Assembly: GCA_023433855.1 (NCBI GenBank)
Contig: JAEYTV010000311.1
Coordinates: 1-6,067, forward strand
Direction of reading: 5' to 3'
From: Pseudomonadota bacterium
GTDB lineage: Bacteria > Pseudomonadota > Alphaproteobacteria > Rhizobiales > Rhizobiaceae
DNA length: 6,067 nt
The notes below the pieces were generated by a model. The model searched no databases, had not been told where the DNA came from, and saw only the letters and a list, made by a program, of their open reading frames with translations. The translations under genes and the position numbers were made by a program. Shown here piece after piece: positions 1-5,248 of the stretch; position 1 is the stretch's first letter, and each line of letters starts with the position of its first letter.

Positions 1-64
1 CCAGGTGGGGAGGGTACTTATGACGCTGCCGGTCACGTGGAGGTCCAGCGTCCGACACCGGCTG

Positions 65-89
65 AACACGCGATTGTAGGATTTGTTCC
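65..89 (-). promoter_or_regulatory. EcfG-like promoter, leftward
   Basis: On the minus strand GGAAC (89-85) is followed by 16 nt and TGTT (68-65), matching the alphaproteobacterial EcfG form GGAAC-N16/17-CGTT at all positions but one. It points left toward a gene that must lie mostly or wholly outside the window. A GTG at 58-56 opens a frame to the window edge but has no Shine-Dalgarno sequence, so I do not call a gene there. Confidence 0.4.
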
Positions 90-112
90 AGCCGCTTCAT
101 TCCTCCGCCCCC

Positions 113-137
113 GGAACATTCGCCCACCGCACCTGTT
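113..137 (+). promoter_or_regulatory. EcfG-like promoter for the 80-aa gene
   Basis: GGAAC (113-117) is followed by 16 nt and TGTT (134-137). This also fits the looser RpoE2 form GGAAC-N18-TT. The predicted transcript start near 145 gives a leader of about 80 nt before the ATG at 225. Together with the leftward copy at 65-89 it makes a back-to-back promoter pair 23 nt apart. The rest of 1-224 shows no convincing gene. Confidence 0.5.
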
Positions 138-224
138 TGGCACAACAAGACCAACCGCTTCGGCCGCATCGATCCCCACCATCGAGGCCCGAAAAACAAG
201 TGAACTGTTGAAGGAGCGACCATC

Positions 225-467
225 ATGCAAGGCAAGAAGACCCATCAACAGCAGCGCAACATCATCGAGAAACGCGTCAACACGGCCAACGCGCCTGATG
301 ACTTCGATGCGGAGGCAGACCTTCATCGTAGCGAAGCCGCGCGAGATGCCTTCCGGCGCGGGGAAGATCTCGACATGAGAGCGGCGGATGTTTCCATGAA
401 CGACGACCCGTCGATCATCCGGGGCCGCAACCAGGAAAGCGAACATCACAAGGGCAAGGGTTCCTGA
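225..467 (+). CDS. small charged hypothetical protein (80 aa)
   Basis: I do not recognise a named domain. The start is well supported: AAGGAG at 211-216 lies 8 nt before the ATG. The product is very hydrophilic, with no signal peptide or membrane segment. It has a Lys/Gln-rich beginning (GKKTHQQQRN), an acidic middle around residues 25-31 (DDFDAEA), many Arg/Asp/Glu residues, and a basic His/Lys-rich end (EHHKGKGS). Such a composition suggests a largely disordered or loosely helical cytoplasmic protein. An EcfG-like promoter lies upstream at 113-137, so I infer general stress control. A small hairpin (TCGCT/AGCGA, 473-485) follows the stop but has no T-run, so termination there is doubtful. 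A longer overlapping frame at 37-378 looks like a shadow. Confidence 0.75.
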   Translation: MQGKKTHQQQRNIIEKRVNTANAPDDFDAEADLHRSEAARDAFRRGEDLDMRAADVSMNDDPSIIRGRNQESEHHKGKGS

Positions 468-492
468 CCGGGTCGCTACCAGCGAAGGGCGT

Positions 493-520
493 TTGATCCG
501 GTCCTGCTCGGTGCTATGAT
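493..520 (+). promoter_or_regulatory. sigma70-like promoter for the phosphoribosyltransferase gene
   Basis: TTGATC (493-498), a 16-nt spacer and TATGAT (515-520) match the housekeeping consensus at 4/6 and 5/6 positions. Transcription would start near 527. This argues against the upstream ATG at 516, which overlaps the -10 box, and supports the ATG at 582. No GGAAC element precedes this gene, unlike most of its neighbours. Confidence 0.45.
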
Positions 521-530
521 GCCAAGGGCT

Positions 531-567
531 CAAGGCGAGGTGTGGCCACTGGCTGCCACCTCGCTTG
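531..567 (+). promoter_or_regulatory. 5' leader stem-loop before the phosphoribosyltransferase gene
   Basis: CAAG-G-CGAGGTG (531-542) pairs with CACCTCGCTTG (557-567), giving an 11-bp stem with one bulged G (535) and a 14-nt loop. It begins a few nt after the predicted transcript start and ends 4 nt before the Shine-Dalgarno sequence at 572. No T-run follows, so it is not a typical terminator. It could stabilise the mRNA end or affect ribosome access; that role is inference. Confidence 0.45.
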
Positions 568-581
568 CAGCGGAGGAGCAA

Positions 582-1262
582 ATGGCCGAAATGGCGCCCA
601 CCTTTGTCGACCGCAGGGACGCGGGGAGGCGGCTTGCGGAAGCGCTGCGGCAGGTGCCGCTCGGCGACCCTCTGGTCATGGCATTGCCACGAGGCGGCGT
701 TCCGGTTGCCTTCGAGATAGCCCAGCGTCTGGGCCTGCCTCTTGACCTGTTGATCGTACGTGAGATCGTGGCGGCGGGCCACCCCGAACATCGCATTGGT
801 GCTGTCGTCGACGGGAAGGAGCCGTACGTGTTCGTCAGCGAAGAGGCTGCCCGCCGGTTTCGCCTTCCTCCCGGCTACCTCGCAACCGAGAGAGCGCACC
901 AACTCGCTGAAATCGAGCGATGCCACCGGATCTATTTCGGGGAGGACGAACCCGAGAACCACGACCACGTCGGCCGGGACATTGTCCTGGTGGACGATGG
1001 AATAGCTCACGGCGGTACGATCCGTGCGGCCATCAAGGCGTTGAGGGGAATGGGTGTAATGTCCCTCCGCGTAGCCGTGCCCGTCGCGCCCCGAGGGGTG
1101 CTGGAAGACCTGGAGAATGAGGTGGATGGGATCATCTGCCTGTCGGCACCCGAGCAGGTCGATGCCGTTGGCAAGTATTATGCCGATTTCATCGAAACGG
1201 CAGATCAGGACATCGTGCATCTCCTGACGCAAGCACGGCGTCTGACACGAATGATCCACTGA
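582..1262 (+). CDS. phosphoribosyltransferase-like protein (PRT type I fold)
   Basis: This is a 226-aa soluble protein of the family often annotated simply as phosphoribosyltransferase in stress-related bacterial loci. An N-terminal segment at residues 33-55 (MALPRGGVPVAFEIA and following) is typical of the family. The PRPP-binding loop is at 134-146 (IVLVDDGIAHGGT), with the two Asp residues at 138-139. Two places differ from the usual pattern: the family normally has DDG-A-TGAT, but here His143 and Gly145 replace Thr and Ala; and the usual VRK(L/I)G loop reads VREIV at 59-63. The substrate is unknown and activity may be altered. The ATG at 582 is chosen because GGAGG (572-576) sits 5 nt upstream and a sigma70-like -10 covers the alternative ATG at 516. 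The 3' end overlaps the convergent EEP gene by 74 nt. Confidence 0.85.
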   Translation: MAEMAPTFVDRRDAGRRLAEALRQVPLGDPLVMALPRGGVPVAFEIAQRLGLPLDLLIVREIVAAGHPEHRIGAVVDGKEPYVFVSEEAARRFRLPPGYLATERAHQLAEIERCHRIYFGEDEPENHDHVGRDIVLVDDGIAHGGTIRAAIKALRGMGVMSLRVAVPVAPRGVLEDLENEVDGIICLSAPEQVDAVGKYYADFIETADQDIVHLLTQARRLTRMIH

Positions 1263-2010
1263 CGAGCTCGACTGTCGCCAGCACTGGCAGATGGTCGGAC
1301 GCGCGCCGCGCAAGGGGGGTGGAAATCACTTCGGTCTTCACCGGGATGATTCCTGGCGAGACGAAGATGTGGTCGATCCTCAGAAGCGGATAGCGTGACG
1401 GGAAAGTCGGGCCTGATCTCCGGGGAAGCGCAGACTGCACGTCGGTGAGGCGGCGGGCGGCTGCCTTATATGTCGCCGAGGAGGGAATAGCATTGAAGTC
1501 TCCGATCAGCACCTGCGGGTTTCCCCGGCCGCGGGGATGACCGAGCCAAGCGGCGCCGAGCAGGGTGTTTATCTGGGTCATCCGTTCCCGGCCCCGCAGA
1601 CCAAGGTGCGTGTTGAAAACCTGCAGGCAGTGGCTGCCGAGGTTCACTTCGACCCAGATGGCGCCGCGGGGCTCGCCGATCGACGGCAGACCTCCACCCT
1701 TCACAGTTCGGGCGGGTAATGCCGTCAGGATGGCGTCGCCGTACCGTTCCTCCGCGACGCTCATTGCTGCCTGGAAGTGGAACTCCATCTGCAGCAGGGA
1801 GGCAATAATATGCGCCTGATCCACGCCGCCCGTCCGGCTGCGCCCAACGTCGAGTTCCTGGAGCCCGATGATGTCCGGTTCAGCTGCAGCGATAACCTCC
1901 GCTATCCGCGCGGGATCGAGTTTTCGGTCCGTGCCGATGCAGCTATGGACATTATAGCTCAAGATCTTCAATCGGCGTCGGTCGGGGGGTGGAAGGGTCC
2001 GGTCGTTCAT
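1189..2010 (-). CDS. endonuclease/exonuclease/phosphatase (EEP) family protein, YbhP-like
   Basis: The 273-aa product carries the full set of EEP superfamily motifs: SYN (residues 18-20), QE (51-52), YGDAIL (90-95), NTHLG (133-137), GDFNA (170-174), IDHIF (212-216) and SDHLP (238-242). The catalytic and metal-binding residues Asn20, Glu52, Asp171, Asn173, Asp239 and His240 are therefore present. Family members hydrolyse phosphodiester bonds in nucleic acids or phosphate esters in lipid headgroups; the substrate here cannot be read from sequence. There is no signal peptide or membrane segment. About 20 residues after the SDH motif are not conserved in kind, and their coding DNA is antisense to the end of the phosphoribosyltransferase gene. 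The ATG at 2010 follows an EcfG-like -10 by only 9 nt, giving an almost leaderless transcript. E. coli ybhP, of the same family, lies beside ybhN and clsB, matching the families found here. Confidence 0.9.
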   Translation of the reverse strand: MNDRTLPPPDRRRLKILSYNVHSCIGTDRKLDPARIAEVIAAAEPDIIGLQELDVGRSRTGGVDQAHIIASLLQMEFHFQAAMSVAEERYGDAILTALPARTVKGGGLPSIGEPRGAIWVEVNLGSHCLQVFNTHLGLRGRERMTQINTLLGAAWLGHPRGRGNPQVLIGDFNAIPSSATYKAAARRLTDVQSALPRRSGPTFPSRYPLLRIDHIFVSPGIIPVKTEVISTPLARRASDHLPVLATVELVSGSFVSDAVLASGDARCPDLPFR

Positions 2011-2016
2011 AGCGCG

Positions 2017-2045
2017 GGGAACACCTCCGCCGCGTTTTCGTTCCC
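2017..2045. promoter_or_regulatory. symmetrical bidirectional EcfG-like promoter
   Basis: On the plus strand GGAAC (2018-2022), 16 nt, CGTT (2039-2042) is a perfect match to the EcfG consensus and points to the YbhN-like gene. On the minus strand GGAAC (2044-2040), 16 nt, TGTT (2023-2020) points to the EEP gene. The two promoters occupy the same DNA because the -35 AAC of one strand is the complement of the -10 GTT of the other. The outer arms GGGAAC and GTTCCC form an inverted repeat with a 17-nt centre. Confidence 0.6.
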
Positions 2046-2075
2046 GTCTGGGTACACCTTCGGTTGGGAGAACAC

Positions 2076-3020
2076 ATGATCGCCAGGCACCACCTTATGA
2101 AACTGATCGCCGGTGCGGCCATCTGCCTGGCTGCCGTGCTGGTCTACCGCGGCCTCAGCCGCTACACTCTGGATGAGATCGAGGAATCCGTTCAGTCGAT
2201 TGCCCGCTGGCGCCTTGCCGGAGCGTTTGCGTTTGTTGCCGCCTCTTACCTCTGTCTTACCGCCTTCGATGCTCTTGCGGTCCGCTATGCTGGCAAGAAG
2301 CTTGCCTACCGCCAGACCGCGCTGGCCTCCTTCACCGCACTGTCCATCGGTCACAATGTAGGCCTTGCGGCGCTAAGCAGCGGGGCGGTTCGTTATCGGT
2401 TCTATTCGCGGTGGGGCCTGTCCGCCGAGGAGGTCGCGAAAGTGATCATCTTCTGCGGCGTGACCGTTGGGCTCGGACTGGCAACCCTGGGAGGACTGAC
2501 CTTGTTGCTGCAAAGCGGCAAGCAGTCCGAACTACTGGGGCTAGCGCCGGAGGCGCGCGTCGCACTGGCTATCTTGTGTCTGGCGGTTCCTGCCGGATAC
2601 CTGCTCCTCTGTGCTTTCGTGCAGCGCCCACTGCGCCTGCGCGGCTGGAGGTTCGAGCCGCCAGCCCTGAAGCTCGCCGTTGGCCAGATTGTTGTCGGCA
2701 CCCTCAACTTCGCTTGTGTCGCTGCCGCAATTCGCCAACTGTTGGCCGCCTTTACGGACACCGGCTACCTTGAGGTGGCGAGCGCCTACGTGACGGCCAA
2801 CATCGCCGCATTGATCAGTCATGTGCCCGGAGGGCTCGGGGTTCTCGAGGCTACGATGCTGACCATATTGCCGTCCACGGCCTCCATAGGCGCTCTGGTT
2901 GCCTTCCGGATGCTCTATTTCTTCGTTCCTCTGGCCGCGGGCGTGCCGCTCTTCCTCCTGACGGAAGCCTACTATCGTCACCGCGGCGAACGCTTTTCAG
3001 GGGGAACGATGGCGAGGTAA
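2076..3020 (+). CDS. YbhN/UPF0104-type membrane protein (MprF flippase-like domain)
   Basis: This 314-aa polytopic inner-membrane protein is of the lysylphosphatidylglycerol synthase transmembrane-domain family. Hydrophobic segments lie at about residues 9-25, 48-68, 82-103, 122-146, 162-181, 198-221, 235-250 and 272-297. Family-like motifs are SIGHNVGLAALSSGAVRYR (90-108) and SHVPGGLGVLEA (248-259). The related domain of MprF moves aminoacylated lipids across the membrane. This protein lacks the cytosolic synthase domain, so a lipid transport role is inference. The ATG at 2076 is preferred because GGGAG ends 5 nt upstream; an in-frame TTG at 2064 overlaps that site. An EcfG-like promoter precedes it. 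The last 24 nt overlap the convergent phospholipase gene. Neighbouring EEP and HKD phospholipase genes recall E. coli ybhN-ybhO-ybhP. Confidence 0.88.
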   Translation: MIARHHLMKLIAGAAICLAAVLVYRGLSRYTLDEIEESVQSIARWRLAGAFAFVAASYLCLTAFDALAVRYAGKKLAYRQTALASFTALSIGHNVGLAALSSGAVRYRFYSRWGLSAEEVAKVIIFCGVTVGLGLATLGGLTLLLQSGKQSELLGLAPEARVALAILCLAVPAGYLLLCAFVQRPLRLRGWRFEPPALKLAVGQIVVGTLNFACVAAAIRQLLAAFTDTGYLEVASAYVTANIAALISHVPGGLGVLEATMLTILPSTASIGALVAFRMLYFFVPLAAGVPLFLLTEAYYRHRGERFSGGTMAR

Positions 3021-4502
3021 CCGGCACAAGAGGCGTCGCAAACCATTTCGGATTTCCGGCAGAGGCCAGAACGGCTGCTTAGGATCCATAAGTCCCGTCC
3101 CGACGATCGATTCAGTTTCGCCCTTCTTGGGGTCGACGTTGAGAGGGCGAAGGCCCCGAGGCTTGACATTCAGCCGGTCGACAGCCTCCAGCATGGAGCC
3201 GGTGTCGGCAATGATGCGGGCAACGTCCTGCGGGTCGGCGTCCAGGTGTTCGGCTAGAAGGTCGTTGCGCAGCAGGGCAATAGCTTGCTTGGCGGCGGGG
3301 GCCTGGGTTTCAGCGGCCAGGTCACATTCCGTGTCCAGCCCTTCCGAACGATTGTTGAGATTGGATGACCCGACACGCACGAACCGGTCATCGACGATGA
3401 TCAGTTTGGAATGGACGACGATTTCCTGTTCCCCGCCCGAACCGTCAGGCGACACCGCATAGAACACGCGCAGCCGATCACGGCGATCAACCCGCTTGAG
3501 GCGGCGAATCAACCTCGTGCGGTTGTTTCCCATCATGACCTTCTCGAAAAAGCCATGAGACTCGCGTGTGACGATGATGACGATCTCCGGGCAATCGGGG
3601 TTTTTGAGGCGTCTTGCGAGCGTGCGCGCCACGCCAAAGGAGGCGAGGTACTGGGTTTCTATGTAAAGGTGACGCTTGGCTGACTTGATGGCATCGTGCG
3701 TCAGGCGGATTGCCTCGCGGTGGCCGCGGCGGCCCTTCCACTTCCACGGCTCGGTGAGTGCGAGAGCGGTGTTGCAGTCGGTCAAGGCGGGCCGCAGATC
3801 GGCGGGCCAAGGGCTCTTCCCTGCAACATTGACGGGCTCCAGGGTCTGGCCGGTGGCATTCTTCCAGCGCCGGCGGGCAACATCTCCGATCACCTTTGCT
3901 GCGTCACCGGTGGCGACGGTCTGCATGTCGTGGACCGGGCCATACGGTGTCCCGTCGGGCGATTGGCGCAGCGGGTTGGTCGCCGCATGACTGCGGTCGT
4001 CCCACCTTCGCGCTGTAACGTCGATGCCTCCAAGGAAGGCCGTCTTGTCGTCGATCGCGACGATCTTCTGATGATGGCTGCCACGCAGCGGGTGCTTGAA
4101 GTCGAATTGGAGGAGAATGCGAGGATGATCGCTCCAATCCATCCTGCCGAACATCTTGAGGCTTTTGCCTGAGTAGACCGGCCCCATACCCCATACGAGG
4201 ATGCGGATTTCCAGCTCCGGCTTTTCCTCCACCAGCCGTCGCAGCAAGAACCCAAGAGGTTCGCGGTCCGGGTTTCGTGGCGTCAGGAAGATATTTGGGT
4301 TGAAGTCCCATCCGATGATGAAAACCGATCGGGTCGCCTGTCGCAGTACTTGCTCCAGGCGGCGGAAATATTCCTCTCCATCGATCAGGAAGGCCAGTTT
4401 CTCGGCCCTGGCACTCCGCCACGCATTGCGCCCCGGCTTTATGATCGGCTCCAGTCGAAGCCCTCGTTCCCCGATGGGAGATGAAATAGTCGTCACGTCC
4501 AC
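2997..4502 (-). CDS. phospholipase D / cardiolipin synthase-like protein (two HKD motifs)
   Basis: Counted from the GTG at 4502 the product has 501 aa. Two complete HxKx4D motifs are visible: HHQKIVAIDD with His144, Lys146, Asp151 and the following GG (158-159), and VHSKLIIVDD with His364, Lys366, Asp371 followed by GSSNLNNRS (378-386). The PLD fold works with paired motifs, so the enzyme should be active as a phosphodiesterase or phosphatidyltransferase. The substrate may be phospholipid (cardiolipin synthase, as ClsB) or another phosphodiester. No N-terminal membrane segment is seen, unlike classical ClsA. It is longer than E. coli ClsB (about 413 aa). A GTG at 4511 is also in frame, but GAGG (4514-4511) lies 8 nt before 4502, favouring the shorter form. 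It follows two small genes on the same strand and overlaps the convergent YbhN gene by 24 nt. Confidence 0.9.
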   Translation of the reverse strand: MDVTTISSPIGERGLRLEPIIKPGRNAWRSARAEKLAFLIDGEEYFRRLEQVLRQATRSVFIIGWDFNPNIFLTPRNPDREPLGFLLRRLVEEKPELEIRILVWGMGPVYSGKSLKMFGRMDWSDHPRILLQFDFKHPLRGSHHQKIVAIDDKTAFLGGIDVTARRWDDRSHAATNPLRQSPDGTPYGPVHDMQTVATGDAAKVIGDVARRRWKNATGQTLEPVNVAGKSPWPADLRPALTDCNTALALTEPWKWKGRRGHREAIRLTHDAIKSAKRHLYIETQYLASFGVARTLARRLKNPDCPEIVIIVTRESHGFFEKVMMGNNRTRLIRRLKRVDRRDRLRVFYAVSPDGSGGEQEIVVHSKLIIVDDRFVRVGSSNLNNRSEGLDTECDLAAETQAPAAKQAIALLRNDLLAEHLDADPQDVARIIADTGSMLEAVDRLNVKPRGLRPLNVDPKKGETESIVGTGLMDPKQPFWPLPEIRNGLRRLLCRLPRHRSP

Positions 4503-4532
4503 GTGCCCCACCTCGTCATGCGATGGCGAGGA

Positions 4533-4558
4533 AATGCGGGCGCCGTGTTTTTTGTTCC
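4533..4558 (-). promoter_or_regulatory. possible internal EcfG-like promoter for the phospholipase gene
   Basis: GGAAC (4558-4554), 17 nt and CATT (4536-4533) match EcfG sites with one mismatch in the -10, and also fit GGAAC-N19-TT. It lies in the 66-75 nt gap between the small membrane protein gene and the phospholipase gene, with a predicted start near 4525. This is the weakest of the promoter matches. Confidence 0.3.
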
Positions 4559-4577
4559 ATCCCGACCTCCCGGCGTC

Positions 4578-4790
4578 CTAGTGTGCCGGGGTGGCCTTCT
4601 CCTGATCGGGCTCTTGCGAGGTCGTCTCGCTCCCCGGGCTGCCGAAGAGCTCGACCATGCCGAACAGGACCACGAGAATCGTCGCGGCGGCCACCACGAG
4701 CTTCCACAGGCCGACGGATGCGGAACCACGATGGTTTCGTCCCTGCAGCGTACCGTAGCCGCGCCGATCCTCATAACTGTCGCTTTTCAT
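4578..4790 (-). CDS. small single-helix membrane protein (70 aa)
   Basis: I do not recognise a named family. The N-terminal 26 residues are hydrophilic and net basic (DRR, GRNHRG). One membrane helix spans about residues 27-49 (VGLWKLVVAAATILVVLFGM and on), followed by an acidic, polar tail (SPGSETTSQEPDQEKATPAH). The charge pattern predicts the N-terminus in the cytoplasm and the tail in the periplasm. The ATG at 4790 overlaps the TGA of the proline-rich gene as ATGA (4790-4787), which implies translational coupling and favours it over the in-frame GTG at 4796. It lies between the proline-rich gene and the phospholipase gene on the same strand, so a membrane role linked to the phospholipase is possible but unproven. 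Confidence 0.72.
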   Translation of the reverse strand: MKSDSYEDRRGYGTLQGRNHRGSASVGLWKLVVAAATILVVLFGMVELFGSPGSETTSQEPDQEKATPAH

Positions 4791-5002
4791 TTCCACACCG
4801 CCTTGAGCTCTGCGCGTCTGTCAGCTTTTGCCGACTGAGCTGGCGGCATGTAAGTCGGAGGATTGGGGTTTTCATCCGGATTGGGGAGGGGTGCCTCATC
4901 GGGAAGCCGATCCGGCTCCGGTTCATCGATTGGTGGTTCAGGCCTCCAGACCGGTGCCGGCATCGGCGGCTGCTGGCTTGGTTCGCGCGGATCAGGTGTC
5001 AT
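4787..5002 (-). CDS. proline-rich small hypothetical protein (71 aa)
   Basis: No known domain is recognised. About 21 of 71 residues are proline, nearly all within the first 54, spaced in short motifs such as PPMPAP, RPEPPIDEPEP and NPDENPNPP with many Asp/Glu. The C-terminal 17 residues are proline-free and basic (AKADRRAELKAVWK). The first part should be extended and unfolded, and the end could be a short helix. No signal peptide or membrane segment is seen. The start is well supported: AGGAG (5013-5009) lies 6 nt before the ATG, and an EcfG-like promoter lies at 5052-5028. It is the first gene of a probable minus-strand operon with the single-helix protein (ATGA overlap) and the phospholipase D-like gene. 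Confidence 0.7.
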   Translation of the reverse strand: MTPDPREPSQQPPMPAPVWRPEPPIDEPEPDRLPDEAPLPNPDENPNPPTYMPPAQSAKADRRAELKAVWK

Positions 5003-5027
5003 GGCTCGCTCCTGTTCTCCAATCTAG

Positions 5028-5052
5028 AACCGCCGTGGAACGCGATGGTTCC
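5028..5052 (-). promoter_or_regulatory. EcfG-like promoter for the proline-rich / membrane protein / phospholipase operon
   Basis: GGAAC (5052-5048), 16 nt and GGTT (5031-5028) match the EcfG form at all but the first -10 base. The predicted transcript start is near 5020, just ahead of the Shine-Dalgarno sequence at 5013-5009 and the ATG at 5002. The spacing to the gene is ideal. Confidence 0.55.
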
Positions 5053-5172
5053 CCTCTGCCGAACACGACCCGCCCGCCTGCGCGGAGGTGCCAGGGACCA
5101 TTTCTGCGGCCGTAGGCCTTGATCTCGCCTTCATGGCTCATGATCCTGTCTGCGGGAGCCTGGTGGAACGCC

Positions 5173-5198
5173 GGAACCTCGGGTGCAGCTTCCGGGTT
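5173..5198 (+). promoter_or_regulatory. EcfG-like promoter for the ferritin-like gene
   Basis: GGAAC (5173-5177), 17 nt and GGTT (5195-5198) match the EcfG form at all but the first -10 base. Transcription would start near 5205, about 44 nt before the ATG at 5249. This makes the in-frame GTG at 5210 an unlikely start. The stretch 5053-5172 between the two divergent promoters holds no gene I can support. Confidence 0.55.
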
Positions 5199-5248
5199 GA
5201 GGCCCGCCAGTGTTCGACAGCTACGATGCTGGATCTGAGGAGACATCC

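Noticed and set aside
473..485. Hairpin TCGCT-ACC-AGCGA after the 80-aa gene as a terminator
   Set aside because: The stem is only 5 bp with a 3-nt loop and no T-run follows.
516..581. 22-codon N-terminal extension of the phosphoribosyltransferase from the ATG at 516
   Set aside because: It overlaps the sigma70-like -10 box and the leader hairpin, and the ATG at 582 has a good Shine-Dalgarno sequence.
33..1313. 426-codon minus-strand open frame across the first 1.3 kb
   Set aside because: It is antisense to two genes with good ribosome binding sites and, for one, clear family motifs; its translation shows no domain. Long shadow frames are expected in GC-rich DNA.
2007..2354. 115-codon minus-strand frame antisense to the YbhN-like gene
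   Set aside because: It covers the divergent promoter region and the coding DNA of the membrane protein, and shows no domain.
4992..5141. 49-codon minus-strand frame (ATG at 5141) ending 11 nt inside the proline-rich gene
   Set aside because: The EcfG-like promoter of the proline-rich gene lies inside it, the possible AGGA site is only 2 nt from the ATG, and the product has no recognisable pattern.
5210..5248. GTG start at 5210 for the ferritin-like gene
   Set aside because: It would lie about 5 nt after the predicted transcript start without a ribosome binding site, whereas the ATG at 5249 has GAGGAG 6 nt upstream and begins the conserved protein.
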